A stretch of DNA of 64,000 nt, taken from the NCBI GenBank assembly GCA_011033025.1, contig WFMF01000306.1, positions 62,001 through 126,000 of the forward strand. Reading direction: 5' to 3'. The position numbers and the translations under genes are program-made. Below are positions 1-12,298 of this stretch, in pieces (within the stretch, counting starts at the first letter, position 1; each line of letters begins with the position of its first letter). Below the pieces are notes generated by a model that made no database searches, was not told the origin of the DNA, and saw nothing but the letters and a program-made list of their open reading frames with translations. The DNA comes from Beroe forskalii (Eukaryota; Ctenophora; Nuda; Beroida; Beroidae).

Positions 1-1336
1 CGAGGGCAGCTATAATTTTGATGTAATTTATTAAGTTGTTTTATATTCCTTTATAATCATCACATTGAATCTAGAGAGACATTGATGACATTTTACAGAT
101 TATCTGATTGTTATTTAGATAATTTGCTGATTTGAACTAGCATACTTAACATATTTACCTTTATTATCGACGGCGTATTATAATTTAACCACTGGTCAGT
201 GGTCACAGCGCGTTAAAGTTTTCCCGATCAGTGCATAAGGTATGACGAGTCAGCGTGTTGAATTGTAGAGCCATTTGGTACAAAAGGTCACTGTTGGTGT
301 TATGAAACAAAAGATAAATGTGGTCTGGCAATGGCGTATCGAGGGCTTTTCTAGCATAAATGGCTGCAGAAATGATGTTGGGTCTCGCGAACAATCAACT
401 GTATCAACAATTACTGTATCCCGCGTAATGCTCAATTAAAGTAACAGAGATGAGAGAGCAAGTAAAAACAAAGCAGCTGATACGTAGAAAACTTTGTCTT
501 GAGAAGGTAGATGAGTAAACTGTATGAGTACCATGTTTACTTTGTGTCAAGGTTTATTTCTGATTCAGCGATCGAAATACAAATAACGCATATGAGCACA
601 GACTTGTGGCGCCAAGCAAACTTCCTTCATGACTCTTGTAGAGTAGAAGCTGTTGCTCACTCGAGCTATTCCTTATCTAATCTACTGAAGATAAGAAGGT
701 AGCTCAATGAGAATCAGGAGGCCTCTCGGCAGCGTATCATGCTATGGCAACCGCCAACAGAAAGCAGATCTCCCATGACCCATCATCTCTTGTAGTCCAA
801 ATCCAGGTGTCCCAACTGCAAGAAATGATGATCATTCCGCCATGAACGAATGTGGATAATATTATGTTAAATCAGTTTCACGAACGTACAAGTGGTGGTC
901 GTGTGGAAATTACGGAAGGTGTTTACAGACTTACAGAACTCACGACATCTAAATACGTATGACGAACTGTGGGAAAACTGTAAACACTGTGGGTAAGAAT
1001 CAAACACCGCCGCCTATAATATTGCCTCGGGAAATCTATATCTGATTGAGTTGTAACTTTGTAAGTACTTAAGTAGTATGCCAAACGGTCTGTACAAAAT
1101 ATATAAAAATACATTATGTTAAGATGTTATAAGCATACACTAGACCGAGATTTATTAGTGAAATAACTATCTTTATATATTCACTATCAAATGTGTTAAT
1201 TTGTATATAGTAGGGAGGGTGTTTACTGTTGATTAACATTAAATTATTGTTTTATATATGAATTTATCATATACAGTAGCATTTTGTAAAAGGTATTAAT
1301 AGTGCACAATCACATGTATTTGTAAAACGTTTATCA
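1..1336. other. No gene recognised
   Basis: AT-rich DNA with only short chance reading frames. I see no family motif, no convincing exon flanked by splice sites and no clear repeat. Confidence 0.5.
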
Positions 1337-1632
1337 GGGGGCTGGCAAGCCCCCCGCGGCGGTTTGCGAGCCCGAGGGCCCGAAGGGCCCGAGGGCGAGC
1401 ATTGGACGACGGACCTAACAGTGCGAGGGCCGAAGGCCCGAGCGCGAGCCCGAGGACCCGAAGGGTCCGAGGGCGAGCATTGGACGGCGAACCTAACAGT
1501 GCGAGGGCCGAAGGCCCGAGCGCGAGCCCGAGGACCCGAAGGGTCCGAGGGCGAGCATTGAACGGCAATCCTTACAGTACACGAGCTTCCGGACATCGGA
1601 AGTGAGTTTTGTTAACTTTGCTTGCCAGCCCC
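1337..1632. repeat. GC-rich 78-bp tandem repeat between 14-bp inverted ends
   Basis: A GC-rich island in AT-rich DNA. The motif gcgagcattg recurs at 1395, 1473 and 1551, a 78-bp period with about three copies built from variants of ccgaaggcccgag. The block is bounded by gggggctggcaagc (from 1337) and its inverse (ending 1632), so it may be a small transposon. I could not find a target-site duplication. The reading frames across it follow from the repeat and are unlikely to be coding. Confidence 0.6.
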
Positions 1633-1842
1633 CAACTATATGTTTTCATGGATTCGCTATATTTCACGTTGAAATTTGAGTAAGTTCCCGTTGCCGAAAT
1701 CGCACTAAAATTTGAACATTGCATGTTTAGAGGTCAAAGGTGCAACTGTCAAAATTTCAGATTGATTGGATTAAAAATGGCCGAGATATTACAACTTGAA
1801 TATTGCCAAAATCGAGGGTGTTCTTGTTAAATAGGGTTACGA

Positions 1843-1920
1843 CCATATATATACACATATATGTATATACTATATACATATATATATACAGATATATAGA
1901 GGTATATACATATAGAGAGA
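1843..1920. repeat. TA-rich microsatellite
   Basis: Imperfect alternating tatatac/catata tract ending in a short ga-rich run. Confidence 0.85.
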
Positions 1921-2535
1921 TGACGCTTTAGTGCTAGAAGTGTACCCTATTTAAACGGCGATATCTCGGGAACCATAAAAGATTCAGAGCTCAACGACCC
2001 AGCGTTGGAAAGAAGAAAGATAGAACTTGCAGTTAGTGACCTTAAAAACTATTTTACGTCATGATAATGACGTCATAATGACGTCACAAAACTATGAATT
2101 TCAAATGTCGATTTTCCCAAAAATAGGCGTTTTTCAATGCAATTTTTCGGTATGAAGCTTTCGAGATAGGAAAAAATGCTCCTCCTAGTGTAGAAAGGAA
2201 ATTTAATGTACTTTTCAAAAATGTGGTCGAAAAGTTTTGGGCTCCCCGGCATCATTGAGATATATGCGATTGTTTGAAACACTTTGACACGAAAAAAATT
2301 CCAAAAACTCGCAAAACTTGTGAAGCTAGTGGGAGAGAGAACGGGACCACCCCAGAACTTCATCTTTGGATATGTTGTCGGTCATAGTCCCAATTGTGTT
2401 AATGAATGGGTCTCAGATAGCTTATCTAATTTTATGACGTAATTGTGACGTCATCAGTAATGCTAGGTAACGCGAATTTTTACACGCGATTTGACGCCAA
2501 ATTTCAATATCTGGGCACAGAAAAAAGGGTGATAT

Positions 2536-2805
2536 TTTTCCCAAAACCAAAAGGATTTGGTTGTGATGGTCCGCGGCGGTTTTAAGGCGTTCTTTACTGT
2601 AAAACCCATGATATGAAAGAACGCGACGGTTAAAACTGCCGCAACGGCACTTTTTGATACATTAAAGTTACGTGAATGCTGTATATTGTGACGTTGCAGC
2701 AGTTTTAACCGTCGCGTTCTTTCTCATATCATGGGTTTTACAGTAAAGAACGCCTTAAAACCGCCGCGGACCATCACAACCAAATCCTTTTTGGTTTTGG
2801 GAAAA
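2536..2805. mobile_element. Long hairpin, probable MITE
   Basis: Two inverted arms of about 110 bp (2536-2645 and 2693-2805) are almost identical and separated by about 47 bp. Arm landmarks are cccaaaaccaaaaggatttg and ggtccgcggcggttttaagg. The upstream DNA (2050-2460) holds several tgacgtca palindromes. There is no coding capacity. It could be a hairpin MITE or a small-RNA precursor locus; sequence alone does not decide. Confidence 0.75.
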
Positions 2806-3802
2806 TTATATTATATACTTTTATAACTACCTATTCAGCGTTTTCGAACATCTCTTATTTTATGAATCTCCATTTTATTGTTTCTGATAATATCTTGATG
2901 GGCATTCAAGAATCAAACCGATACAATTTACGAATGAAACATGGATATGTAATTCAGTACTTAGGTTCTGATTCAGTACTTTGGTACCTACTCACTATGC
3001 TGTACTACTTTTGTTACGAACACGTGGTTTAAGGACAAAGGGTGACTTCAGAGTGAATTCTTGTTTTCTTGAATGCTTATGAAATATTTAGCCAGATACA
3101 CTCCATTTAACAGCTGGCATCCGTGTAATTTGACCTTAATTAAAAGCTTAGATCATCACTGTGTTCACACATTTGCAATGTTCCCTCAATAAAAAAATAA
3201 AAATGCTCGTTATCTTGGTACTTCTGAAACAAAGATTGAGAAATAAAACATTATATTTAAGTATTAACCAATTATCAGCTGGGATTATAGCGACAACCTA
3301 CAATTCATATTCTAAAGACTGATCTCGCATTTCACAGTCCAAATTTTATAGGCATTGCTCAAGAAATTAAGGGAATTAAGAAACTTGCTACTCTAGTAGC
3401 AGGATGTAGTTGTGTTTGCCCTTCACTGCCAGAAGTTTTGACGTTGGTCTCCAGACAATTCTGGTCCAGAATCATCTTGGAGTCTTGGTACCACTTTTTG
3501 TCGCTAGACAAGCAGACACAATAATCATGTCTGTAGGGCCACGGGCTTGTCACGCCCGTTCGAATGGGGAAATTCAGATCTCAGCCTATGGACTCAAACG
3601 TGTTTGGCTCAAACGAATCGCAATGCCCATGTTTATATTTTTATATTTATTATTATTCGACTTGTTAATTAGAATGAGACCTTAAATGCTCAGAAAAAAA
3701 ACGATCTTTGGGCACCAACAATTGACACTGCGGAAGCGATTTTTGTATCTCGACCAAGAAGAAATGCAATGGTAATTTTTATGTGAGATTTATAAACATA
3801 GA
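2806..3802. other. No gene recognised
   Basis: AT-rich sequence up to the hAT-like insertion. The longest open stretches resemble no family I know and lack splice context. Confidence 0.5.
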
Positions 3803-3810
3803 GCCTAAAG

Positions 3811-3995
3811 CAAGGATCGACCGAGGCCTCGGCTCGGCCTCGGTTTTCACCGAGGATTTGGGTTTCACCGAGGCCTCGGCCTCGGCCTCGGTCAGAATTG
3901 CCAATCCTCGGAATGCCTCGGCCTCGGTCATTTAAATCCCGATTCTCCTCGGCCTCGGCCGAGTTTTATAAATTGCCGAGGATTTTACCGAGGAT
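3811..3995. repeat. Left subterminal cctcgg cluster of the hAT-like element
   Basis: Multiple ccgagg/cctcgg words, many in runs of two or three, interspersed with gatttt-rich spacers directly inside the left inverted repeat. Probably transposase-binding repeats (inference). Confidence 0.8.
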
Positions 3996-4224
3996 TTTAA
4001 AGGAAAATATCCATATTTGATAACAGGAAAAACCTGAATTTTATTTGAAAAGGTCCAAAAATAACTAGTAGGATTAATTTGAAAGATCTTGAAACATCTG
4101 ATGAACTGTGGCCATCATAGAAGTCAAAAAACTGACGTCCTCCTATTTAACTAGTCTCGTCAAAAATAGGAAAAATGGGTAGGAAGAAATTTAGTCTATA
4201 ATCTGATAATGGAATTTAGTCGTA

Positions 4225-5870
4225 TCCAAACGTCTGGCTCATAGGGGCTGCCGCCCAATACCCATGCTTAAGCAGTTATTCAGACTTTTAAAAAAACTGC
4301 CTTGATTTTAGTGCGGCCATTGTCATCTGAAAAGTACCTAAAAGTACCTAAAATATATGCAAAAAAATTAATAAAATCCTACTGGGAATTCAACTTCACT
4401 TACTCCGAACGTTTGGCTGCCGCCCCAGACCCCTCCTTAGCATTTAACATTATGATTAGTAGTTAGTAAGTTACTGCCGCGATTTTAATTCGGCAGGTAT
4501 TATGAAATATTGATAAAATCCTATTCAAGGAGCTTCAATTAAATTCACTAGCACTGCACGTCTTAAGTGGCTGCCGTGTTTTTTTTTGACCAGTCTCGTC
4601 GATAATAGGTAAGAATTGAAGAAATCCTACTAGGGCACCAATCTAATCTAATCCATAATCTAAACGTCTGGTTCTGGGGCTGCCGCCTCAGACCCCCGCC
4701 TAGCTCTGTACTTAAGTTGCTGCTGTGAATTTTCCTCGACCAGTCTCGTCGAAAATAGGCAAGAATTGAAGTGAAATCCTATTGAGTCACCAATTTGATC
4801 TAATCTAAACGTCTGGCTTCTGGGGCTGCCGCCCCCAAATCCCCTACATAGCACCGTACTTTAGTTGCGCCGTGATTTTCTCCGATCAGTCTCGTCAAAA
4901 ATCGGCAAGAATTGAAGTGAAATCCTATTGAGGAACCAATTTGATCTAATCTAAACGTCTGGCAGCCGGCCTTTGGGGACTGCCGCCAACAGACCCCTGC
5001 CTAGCCCTGCCTAGCCCTGCCTAGCACTGCCGTAGATTTTCCTCAACCAGTCTGTTTTAAACTTTACAAAACTACTTTAAACAAAAATTATACCGAAATT
5101 GAGACCAGAAGATACGTCGTAGAACGTCGAAATTTATTGTCATTAAAAAACCACATCGTTTCCGTTTGTACGTGTACCACTGAGTCAAAAAAGAATAATT
5201 AATTACAATTATGGGACTCTTATTCAACGTCCCGATCCGTGAAATTGTCGAAAATAGGCAAGATTCGAAGTTAGATCCTATTGAAGCACCAATTTTTAAT
5301 CTCATCCGAATGTCTGGCTTCTGGGGCTGCTGCCCCAGACCCCCTACAATGCAGGGGTCTGGGGGCAGCACCGTACTTAAGTCGCTGCGGTGATTTTCTC
5401 CGACCAGTCTCGTCGAAAATAGGCAAGAATTGAAGTGAAATCCTATTGAGGCACAAATTTAATCAAATCTAAACGTCTGGCATCTGGGGGTTGCCGCCCT
5501 CGACCTCTCCCTAGTCCCTAGCACTGTACTTAAGTTGCTGCCGTGAATTTTCCTCGACCAGTCCCGTCGAAAATAGACGAGAATTGAAGTGAAATTCTAT
5601 TGAGGAACCAATTTAATCAAATCTAAACGCCTGGCTTCTGGGGGCTGCTGCCCCCAGACCCCTGCCTAGCACTGTAGGGCCTGTGGTACTTACGTTGCTG
5701 CCATGATTTTTTCCTTGAAGAGTCTTGTAGAAAGTAGGCAAGAATTGATGTGAAATCATACTGAGGCACCAATTTAATCTAATCTAAACGTCTGGCTTGT
5801 GGGGCTACCGCCCCAGAACCTTGCTAAACATTGTCAACTAGGAAGCAACGTCAAACCCTAAAGCACTGTT
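4225..5870. repeat. Degenerate tandem array, unit about 140-165 bp
   Basis: The block beginning aaacgtctggcttctggggc recurs near 4228, 4406, 4665, 4806, 4953, 5308, 5471, 5626 and 5787. It is followed by agacccctgcctagca, ctgccgtgattttc, gaccagtctcgtcgaaaata and aattgaagtgaaatcc. Units have drifted and some are incomplete; one insertion-like stretch lies at 5050-5210. It is not coding. Related pieces occur in opposite orientation at 54.19-54.51 kb. Confidence 0.85.
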
Positions 5871-5984
5871 AGGCTACAGAAGTGAAAGAGGTCGAAATTG
5901 ACAAATGCCCGCAAGACCAAATTTAAAAGCCTTTGTCTTGTATTATAGGTATCTTTCTATGCAAAACAATACCTATTACCTACT

Positions 5985-6295
5985 ATAAAGGGTCAGTGGT
6001 GTAGTGGTATCGATTTGAGCACAGGATCCAAAAATCCTGAGTTTGAATCCCGGTAAGCACGACTTAGCTAAGGGTGAAGATTTGTCTCGAGCCTATGCAG
6101 CCGACAGTTCACTCAGCCGAGTGTATAGGAAACTGTGCGTGAGGGTTAAATGAGGAGATGCCCATTGCAGCGAAGTCTCGGGCGAATAAAGTGTGGATTA
6201 CACTTCCTTAACTGCACTGGCTTGATTACACTTGAATCCTTCGATTCCTGTCATTGGCCGTACGGCTATTGGAATAAAAGTAAAACCTTCAAAAT
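5985..6295 (+). mobile_element. tRNA-derived SINE
   Basis: The first 70 bp look like a tRNA gene. An A-box-like tggtgtagtggtatc is followed by an anticodon-like stem (cagga/tcctg) and a B-box-like gtttgaatccc, the parts of an internal RNA polymerase III promoter. A tRNA-unrelated body of about 220 bp follows, ending in a short A-rich tail near 6300, where the truncated Penelope copy begins. I could not delimit a target duplication. Confidence 0.75.
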
Positions 6296-6304
6296 CAAAA
6301 AATA

Positions 6305-8447
6305 TTCCTCCTGAAAGCAAAGCTCATGAATGATAGCAGTGAATTTAATGGTCTTGACCTGAATCTAGTTGCCATGGATGTTGTAGCACTGTACCCGAGT
6401 ATAAAGATTGACTTGGCTTTGGAGGCTGTCGAGATCGCCCTTACAAAAGTCACCCAATTTTCTCAGCTACAAATAGGAGCTATAATTCAACTTTTGTCGT
6501 ACACGTTACATAATTCAGTAGTGTGTTTCAGAGGGCAGTGGTACAAGTCTGTTGAAGGTGCACCGACTGGCAACCCGGAGATTCCACCAGTTGCGAACAT
6601 CATGGTGAAGTATTTACTGGATGAGAAGATCTTACCTAGTTCGAATATCTCTCCACTTAATAAAATGGTACACAGGATGCGCTTCCTTGATGACATTTGA
6701 GTGCATGGCAAGGGTCTGCCGAATCATTTCACAGGTTTTTGGAAGAAGTGAATGTCGTAGGATCTACTTATGGCATAACTTTCACTGGCGACTGTGATAG
6801 GACAGTGCAGTTCCTTGACGTCACAACTAGTCTCACTCAGGGAGGGCTCAGTACCACCATGTATGTCAAGCCAACTGATGCTACCCGGTATTTGAACAGG
6901 AGGAGTTACCACAGTAGACACACATTCTCTGGAATACCATATTCTCAATTTAGGAGGGCTGCTATTATATGTTCAGACGCACAGGATAGGGAAGCTTGCA
7001 TAGCAAGAATGGAAATGAAGTTTTTGAACAGTGGGTACAAAATGCAAGATTTAGTTGATGCTAAGCAAAAGGCACTTTCCCTGAACAGAGATGAACTATT
7101 GAACACAAAGGAAGAACCCAGTTCAGAAGATCAGAAGGTACTGGCATTTGTGATCAACCAACACCCTGATCTCAGAAAGGAATTATCTAAGTTCTTTGAA
7201 GACAATGGGGATAAAGTTCGCAATCTATTGGGGGATGTTAAGATAGTCATTGCTGAAAAAAGGCATCAAACACTGCATCCTTATTGTTTCAGAAATCAGG
7301 TTTCTCGAAAAACAGATTACCTGTCTTGGTCAACCAAAAATGTAACTCTTCTCGTTGCCTTACAAGACCTACAATGGAATTGGGGAAAACTGAGAGGGTT
7401 AATGGAAGACAATTAAATTGGACTTCAGACACACGTGTGTGCTTCAGAGGAGATAGTGTACTTGGCCAAGTGTAAGGTTTGTGATGATCCTGAATCAAAA
7501 TCTAACTTCTACTTCGGCCAAAGTGTTAACAATCTGATGAAGAGATGCAATGGTCACAGAAGTACGTTTAAACTAAACAAGAAGGACGAATCTGCTTTAT
7601 CCATGCATGTTTATGACAAGCACCCAGAACTGTTCGGTGAAAAATTGTGTAACTTTAACTTTGGTGTAGTGAAGCAGGTACAACCTGCCAAATTAGACAG
7701 AGTTGAGGACTTTTACATTTTTATTACCGACGCAGATACATGTGGGTTGAACAGATACAAAGTGTCTAACTAGTTTGAGAATTGAATGCTGAATTTTTGA
7801 ATTTTTGAATTTTATACGATTTTTATCAGAAAATAATTTTTATCGTGATATTTTTATAAGAAAAATTTTAAACACTTCAGCGCAAATTTCTGTATTGATG
7901 TTAGATAAAATTATCTATTGTATAATTATAAATTTGAGGTTATGTAATTTTGTATTTTAATGTAACATCATAATTTGAAAATTTGATTATCGTATTTTAT
8001 AAAGGAGCAATTTTGATTTTTGATCATTATTGGCAGGCAAACTTTTGGTAACGTTACTTTTCTTGTTATATGTTGTTTTGAAACTTAAATTAATCTTAGA
8101 TTATATATCCGTTGCTGTTTTTCATTGTAAATATGTAAATATTTGTAAATATTATTTAATGATAATTTATATTTCGTAATTTTGTAATCAGTAATTATTT
8201 ATGATAGGGTACGTTAACACATTTTTAGTTATTTTTTGTTAATTTGTAGCAGTTTAATAGGTATAAAGACTGATTTTTCGTCGAGATTAAGCAGTTGGAA
8301 CCACCCTATTCTAGTTTTTCACCCTACATTTTATATTTCTATTTCATTATACAGGATGTATATATGACAGAACGTCGAAGGATCTAACATCTTAATGTGT
8401 AATGGAGCATTGGTATCATTCAGCAATCAACTCGTTTGATTTTGTAG
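6305..8447 (+). pseudogene. 5'-truncated, frameshifted Penelope-like element copy
   Basis: This copy corresponds to 10068-12298 of the downstream full element and is nearly identical to it. It starts inside the reverse transcriptase domain. Compared with the intact copy it has a 1-bp deletion just after the RT catalytic LDDI (near 6699), further 1-bp deletions near 7268 and 7405, and a 2-bp insertion near 7436, so the frame is broken. Its 3' UTR lacks about 85 bp that the other copy has (11680-11764). It ends exactly where the full copy starts, which gives the partial-tandem arrangement common in Penelope-like elements. Confidence 0.9.
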
Positions 8448-11400
8448 TTAATATTGATCAGTTAGTCTGGTATCAGTAAGAGCTCTATTGCACAAAACTC
8501 AGTGGTCTTTGGAGTCTGTTGCTCGTTTTTTATGGCTGACACAAGCTTATCTTCTTCAGACCCCAGTCTAAATCCACAAGATAATGAGATAAGAAATATT
8601 CGATGTATTGTGAGAAATATTGAAAAACTTTCCAGTTCTATCGCTCGTTTGAAAGAGAAAAAGAAACTGCTCTCTGATCACGGAGAGTTGGACTTGTTTT
8701 CATCACTCAGGCCTAGAATTGGGAAGCGTTTTGGTGACAGCTGTCTCGATGAAAGAAAACAAAACATTTTAAATGAATGCCGGTCAAGGTTATTACCAAT
8801 CAGTTTAGAGGAGATTGACAATCAGATAAGCGATTTTAGAATACAACTTTACAGAAATTTTAATAATTTACAATCAATTGTGTCACCAGAAGAATACAGA
8901 CGTATTTCATGTAGAATTTGGCAGAGAGAAAGAAGTGTCTTGGAAAAAGTAAGGAAAGATCATGACAGAAAAGTCTCTTATTTTATTTCTAAAACCCAGC
9001 CAACTTCAAGTGTAATACTCAATGACCCATTAGTATCGTCGTCAGCACCATGTTTGACCAGACCAGAGAAAAAAGTGAAACATGAGGAGTTGAAAAGGGC
9101 ATACAATGCAAAACGGAATAAGAAGAAGAAGGAGAAGGCCAAAGCACTGAAACAGGAGCAGACCAGAGCACAAATATCGCTCATTAAGGAAAGCAATTTG
9201 GTGCAGAACTTCTCATCTTATGAAATTCCGGATAGTGCATATGCATTTTTGGCTTTGGGGAGCTCTTTCGTACCATCAGCTATGGGCCACAAGCATGATG
9301 ATATCTACGATTTCAAGTTATTTGCTAGGAAAATGAGATGGACAGCTTTTTTCCACAATAACAAAGAATTGGATAGTACTGTCGTCAGTAGTGAGCCACA
9401 AGATGTTAACGCGTTCCATGTATCTGACACACTGAAACCCCAGAGTTACGAGAACCCAACTCAACAAGATAAACGGGTTGAAAGTTTCATAGAGCAGTTA
9501 TCATCAAAAATTACAGCACATGAAAAGAAGCGACCCAAATCTAATCTCACTCATTTCGAAATGGAAGGGCTTAAATGGTGTAAGAGGATGATGCTAGAAA
9601 GGGTCTTGTATTTTACTAAAGTGGACAAGGGTGGAAGCATTATTGTAATGGACGTGGAGACTGTGGAGTCCGACATCCTGAAAACACTGACGAATACTCA
9701 GAAATATGAATTGGTTCAAGGTGATCCCAGATCTAGTATTAGGTCAGAGATAAACAACATGATCAATGACATGACGAATAATTCACTTTTCACCATGAAA
9801 GACAGGTTGTATCTAACAGGTCAGACTGAAAAGGGTGGATATTCTCATGACCCATCATTTTGTACACGAGAACCATATTTGTATCCTCTGTATAAAATTC
9901 ATAAGTTGAGTAAGGAACAGATCGATAACAAAGTCATCCCCTCAAATCGCATGGTTACTTCATCAGTGGGTGGTCCTACATATCGCATTGGAAAGTTTCT
10001 GGAAGAGCTGTTGAACCCTGTATCAGAGGAGTATTGTAAAGGGGAGTTGATAAGGGATACTCCGGATTTCCTCCTGAAAGCAAAGCTCATGAATGATAGC
10101 AGTGAATTTAATGGTCTTGACCTGAATCTAGTTGCCATGGATGTTGTAGCACTGTACCCGAGTATAAAGATTGACTTGGCTTTGGAGGCTGTCGAGATCG
10201 CCCTTACAAAAGTCACCCAATTTTCTCAGCTACAAATAGGAGCTATAATTCAACTTTTGTCGTACACGTTACATAATTCAGTAGTGTGTTTCAGAGGGCA
10301 GTGGTACAAGTCTGTTGAAGGTGCACCGACTGGCAACCCGGAGATTCCACCAGTTGCGAACATCATGGTGAAGTATTTACTGGATGAGAAGATCTTACCT
10401 AGTTCGAATATCTCTCCACTTAATAAAATGGTACACAGGATGCGCTTCCTTGATGACATTTGGAGTGCATGGCAAGGGTCTGCCGAATCATTTCACAGGT
10501 TTTTGGAAGAAGTGAATGTCGTAGGATCTACTTATGGCATAACTTTCACTGGCGACTGTGATAGGACAGTGCAGTTCCTTGACGTCACAACTAGTCTCAC
10601 TCAGGGAGGGCTCAGTACCACCATGTATGTCAAGCCAACTGATGCTACCCGGTATTTGAACAGGAGGAGTTACCACAGTAGACACACATTCTCTGGAATA
10701 CCATATTCTCAATTTAGGAGGGCTGCTGTTATATGTTCAGACGCACAGGATAGAGAAGCTTGCATAGCAAGAATGGAAATGAAGTTTTTGAACAGTGGGT
10801 ACAAAATGCAAGATTTAGTTGATGCTAAGCAAAAGGCACTTTCCCTGAACAGAGATGAACTATTGAACACAAAGGAAGAACCCAGTTCAGAAGATCAGAA
10901 GGTACTGGCATTTGTGATCAACCAACACCCTGATCTCAGAAAGGAATTATCTAAGTTCTTTGAAGACAATGGGGATAAAGTTCGCAATCTATTGGGGGAT
11001 GTTAAGATAGTCATTGCTGAAAAAAGGCATCAAAACACTGCATCCTTATTGTTTCAGAAATCAGGTTTCTCGAAAAACAGATTACCTGTCTTGGTCAACC
11101 AAAAATGTAACTCTTCTCGTTGCCTTACAAGACCAACAATGGAATTGGGGAAAACTGAGAGGGTTAATGGGAAGACAATTAAATTGGACTTCAGACACAC
11201 GTGTGCTTCAGAGGAGATAGTGTACTTGGCCAAGTGTAAGGTTTGTGATGATCCTGAATCAAAATCTAACTTCTACTTCGGCCAAAGTGTTAACAATCTG
11301 ATGAAGAGATGCAATGGTCACAGAAGTACGTTTAAACTAAACAAGAAGGACGAATCTGCTTTATCCATGCATGTTTATGACAAGCACCCAGAACTGTTCG

Positions 11401-12298
11401 GTGAAAAATTGTGTAACTTTAACTTTGGTGTAGTGAAGCAGGTACAACCTGCCAAATTAGACAGAGTTGAGGACTTTTACATTTTTATTACCGACGCAGA
11501 TACATGTGGGTTGAACAGATACAAAGTGTCTAACTAGTTTGAGAATTGAATGCTGAATTTTTGAATTTTTGAATTTTATACGATTTTTATCAGAAAATAA
11601 TTTTTATCGCGATATTTTTATAAGGAAAATTTTAAACACTTCAGCGCAAATTTCTGTATTGATGTTAGATAAAATTGCTATTTCTTGATTTTAATTTCCT
11701 TTTAGCTCTTTGATTTATCAGATCTTTGACCGGCAGAACATTTAAATTTTTTTTGATTTATGTATCTATTGTATAATTATAAATTTGAGGTTATGTAATT
11801 TTGTATTTTAATGTAACATCATAATTTGAAAATTTGATTATCGTATTTTATAAAGGAGCAATTTTGATTTTTGATCATTATTGGCAGGCAAACTTTTGGT
11901 AACGTTACTTTTCTTGTTATATGTTGTTTTGAAACTTAAATTAATCTTAGATTATATATCCGTTGCTGTTTTTCATTGTAAATATGTAAATATTTGTAAA
12001 TATTATTTAATGATAATTTATATTTCGTAATTTTGTAATCAGTAATTATTTATGATAGGGTACGTTAACACATTTTTAGTTATTTTTTGTTAATTTGTAG
12101 CAGTTTAATAGGTATAAAGACTGATTTTTCGTCGAGATTAAGCAGTTGGAACCACCCTATTCTAGTTTTTCACCCTACATTTTATATTTCTATTTCATTA
12201 TACAGGATGTATATATGACAGAACGTCGAAGGATCTAACATCTTAATGTGTAATGGAGCATTGGTATCATTCAGCAATCAACTCGTTTGATTTTGTAG
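8448..12298 (+). mobile_element. Full-length Penelope-like retroelement
   Basis: The unit starts where the truncated upstream copy ends (8447) and finishes with the same 3' terminus, gattttgtag (12298). It contains a short 5' leader, one large uninterrupted reading frame and an AT-rich 3' UTR of about 760 bp. The intact frame and the near identity of the two copies suggest fairly recent activity. The copied 3' UTR upstream could act as a leader or promoter, as proposed for Penelope pseudo-LTRs; this is inference. I looked for a hammerhead core (CTGATGA...GAAA) in the leader and UTR and did not see one. Confidence 0.9.
8532..11537 (+). CDS. Penelope-like reverse transcriptase with C-terminal GIY-YIG-type endonuclease
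   Basis: An intact reading frame of 1001 codons, starting at ATG 8532 (MADTSLSSSD); the frame is also open a little upstream. The N-terminal third is charged and coiled-coil-like, with a Lys-rich basic patch (about residues 190-215). The RT core follows: MDVVALYPSI (motif A, catalytic Asp), EGAPTGNPEIPPVANI (motif B), RFLDDIW (motif C, the Asp pair) and TVQFLDVTTSL. The Penelope-typical block YVKPTDATRYLNRRSYHS...IPYSQFRRA comes next. The C-terminal region EEIVYLAKCKVC...FYFGQSVNNLMKRCNGHRS matches a GIY-YIG endonuclease module with its Cys motif. It copies element RNA into DNA at a nicked target. This is the conventional RT-then-endonuclease order, not the permuted one. Confidence 0.92.
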   Translation: MADTSLSSSDPSLNPQDNEIRNIRCIVRNIEKLSSSIARLKEKKKLLSDHGELDLFSSLRPRIGKRFGDSCLDERKQNILNECRSRLLPISLEEIDNQISDFRIQLYRNFNNLQSIVSPEEYRRISCRIWQRERSVLEKVRKDHDRKVSYFISKTQPTSSVILNDPLVSSSAPCLTRPEKKVKHEELKRAYNAKRNKKKKEKAKALKQEQTRAQISLIKESNLVQNFSSYEIPDSAYAFLALGSSFVPSAMGHKHDDIYDFKLFARKMRWTAFFHNNKELDSTVVSSEPQDVNAFHVSDTLKPQSYENPTQQDKRVESFIEQLSSKITAHEKKRPKSNLTHFEMEGLKWCKRMMLERVLYFTKVDKGGSIIVMDVETVESDILKTLTNTQKYELVQGDPRSSIRSEINNMINDMTNNSLFTMKDRLYLTGQTEKGGYSHDPSFCTREPYLYPLYKIHKLSKEQIDNKVIPSNRMVTSSVGGPTYRIGKFLEELLNPVSEEYCKGELIRDTPDFLLKAKLMNDSSEFNGLDLNLVAMDVVALYPSIKIDLALEAVEIALTKVTQFSQLQIGAIIQLLSYTLHNSVVCFRGQWYKSVEGAPTGNPEIPPVANIMVKYLLDEKILPSSNISPLNKMVHRMRFLDDIWSAWQGSAESFHRFLEEVNVVGSTYGITFTGDCDRTVQFLDVTTSLTQGGLSTTMYVKPTDATRYLNRRSYHSRHTFSGIPYSQFRRAAVICSDAQDREACIARMEMKFLNSGYKMQDLVDAKQKALSLNRDELLNTKEEPSSEDQKVLAFVINQHPDLRKELSKFFEDNGDKVRNLLGDVKIVIAEKRHQNTASLLFQKSGFSKNRLPVLVNQKCNSSRCLTRPTMELGKTERVNGKTIKLDFRHTCASEEIVYLAKCKVCDDPESKSNFYFGQSVNNLMKRCNGHRSTFKLNKKDESALSMHVYDKHPELFGEKLCNFNFGVVKQVQPAKLDRVEDFYIFITDADTCGLNRYKVSN

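Noticed and set aside
1267-1605. Frames of 65-109 codons on both strands
   Set aside because: All follow from the 78-bp GC-rich tandem repeat.
5985-6055. A functional tRNA gene
   Set aside because: The anticodon loop is abnormal and the sequence continues into a SINE body; better read as a SINE head.
8200-8560. Hammerhead ribozyme in the Penelope leader
   Set aside because: Only partial resemblance (actgatttttcgtcgag); the conserved CTGATGA...GAAA core is absent by eye.
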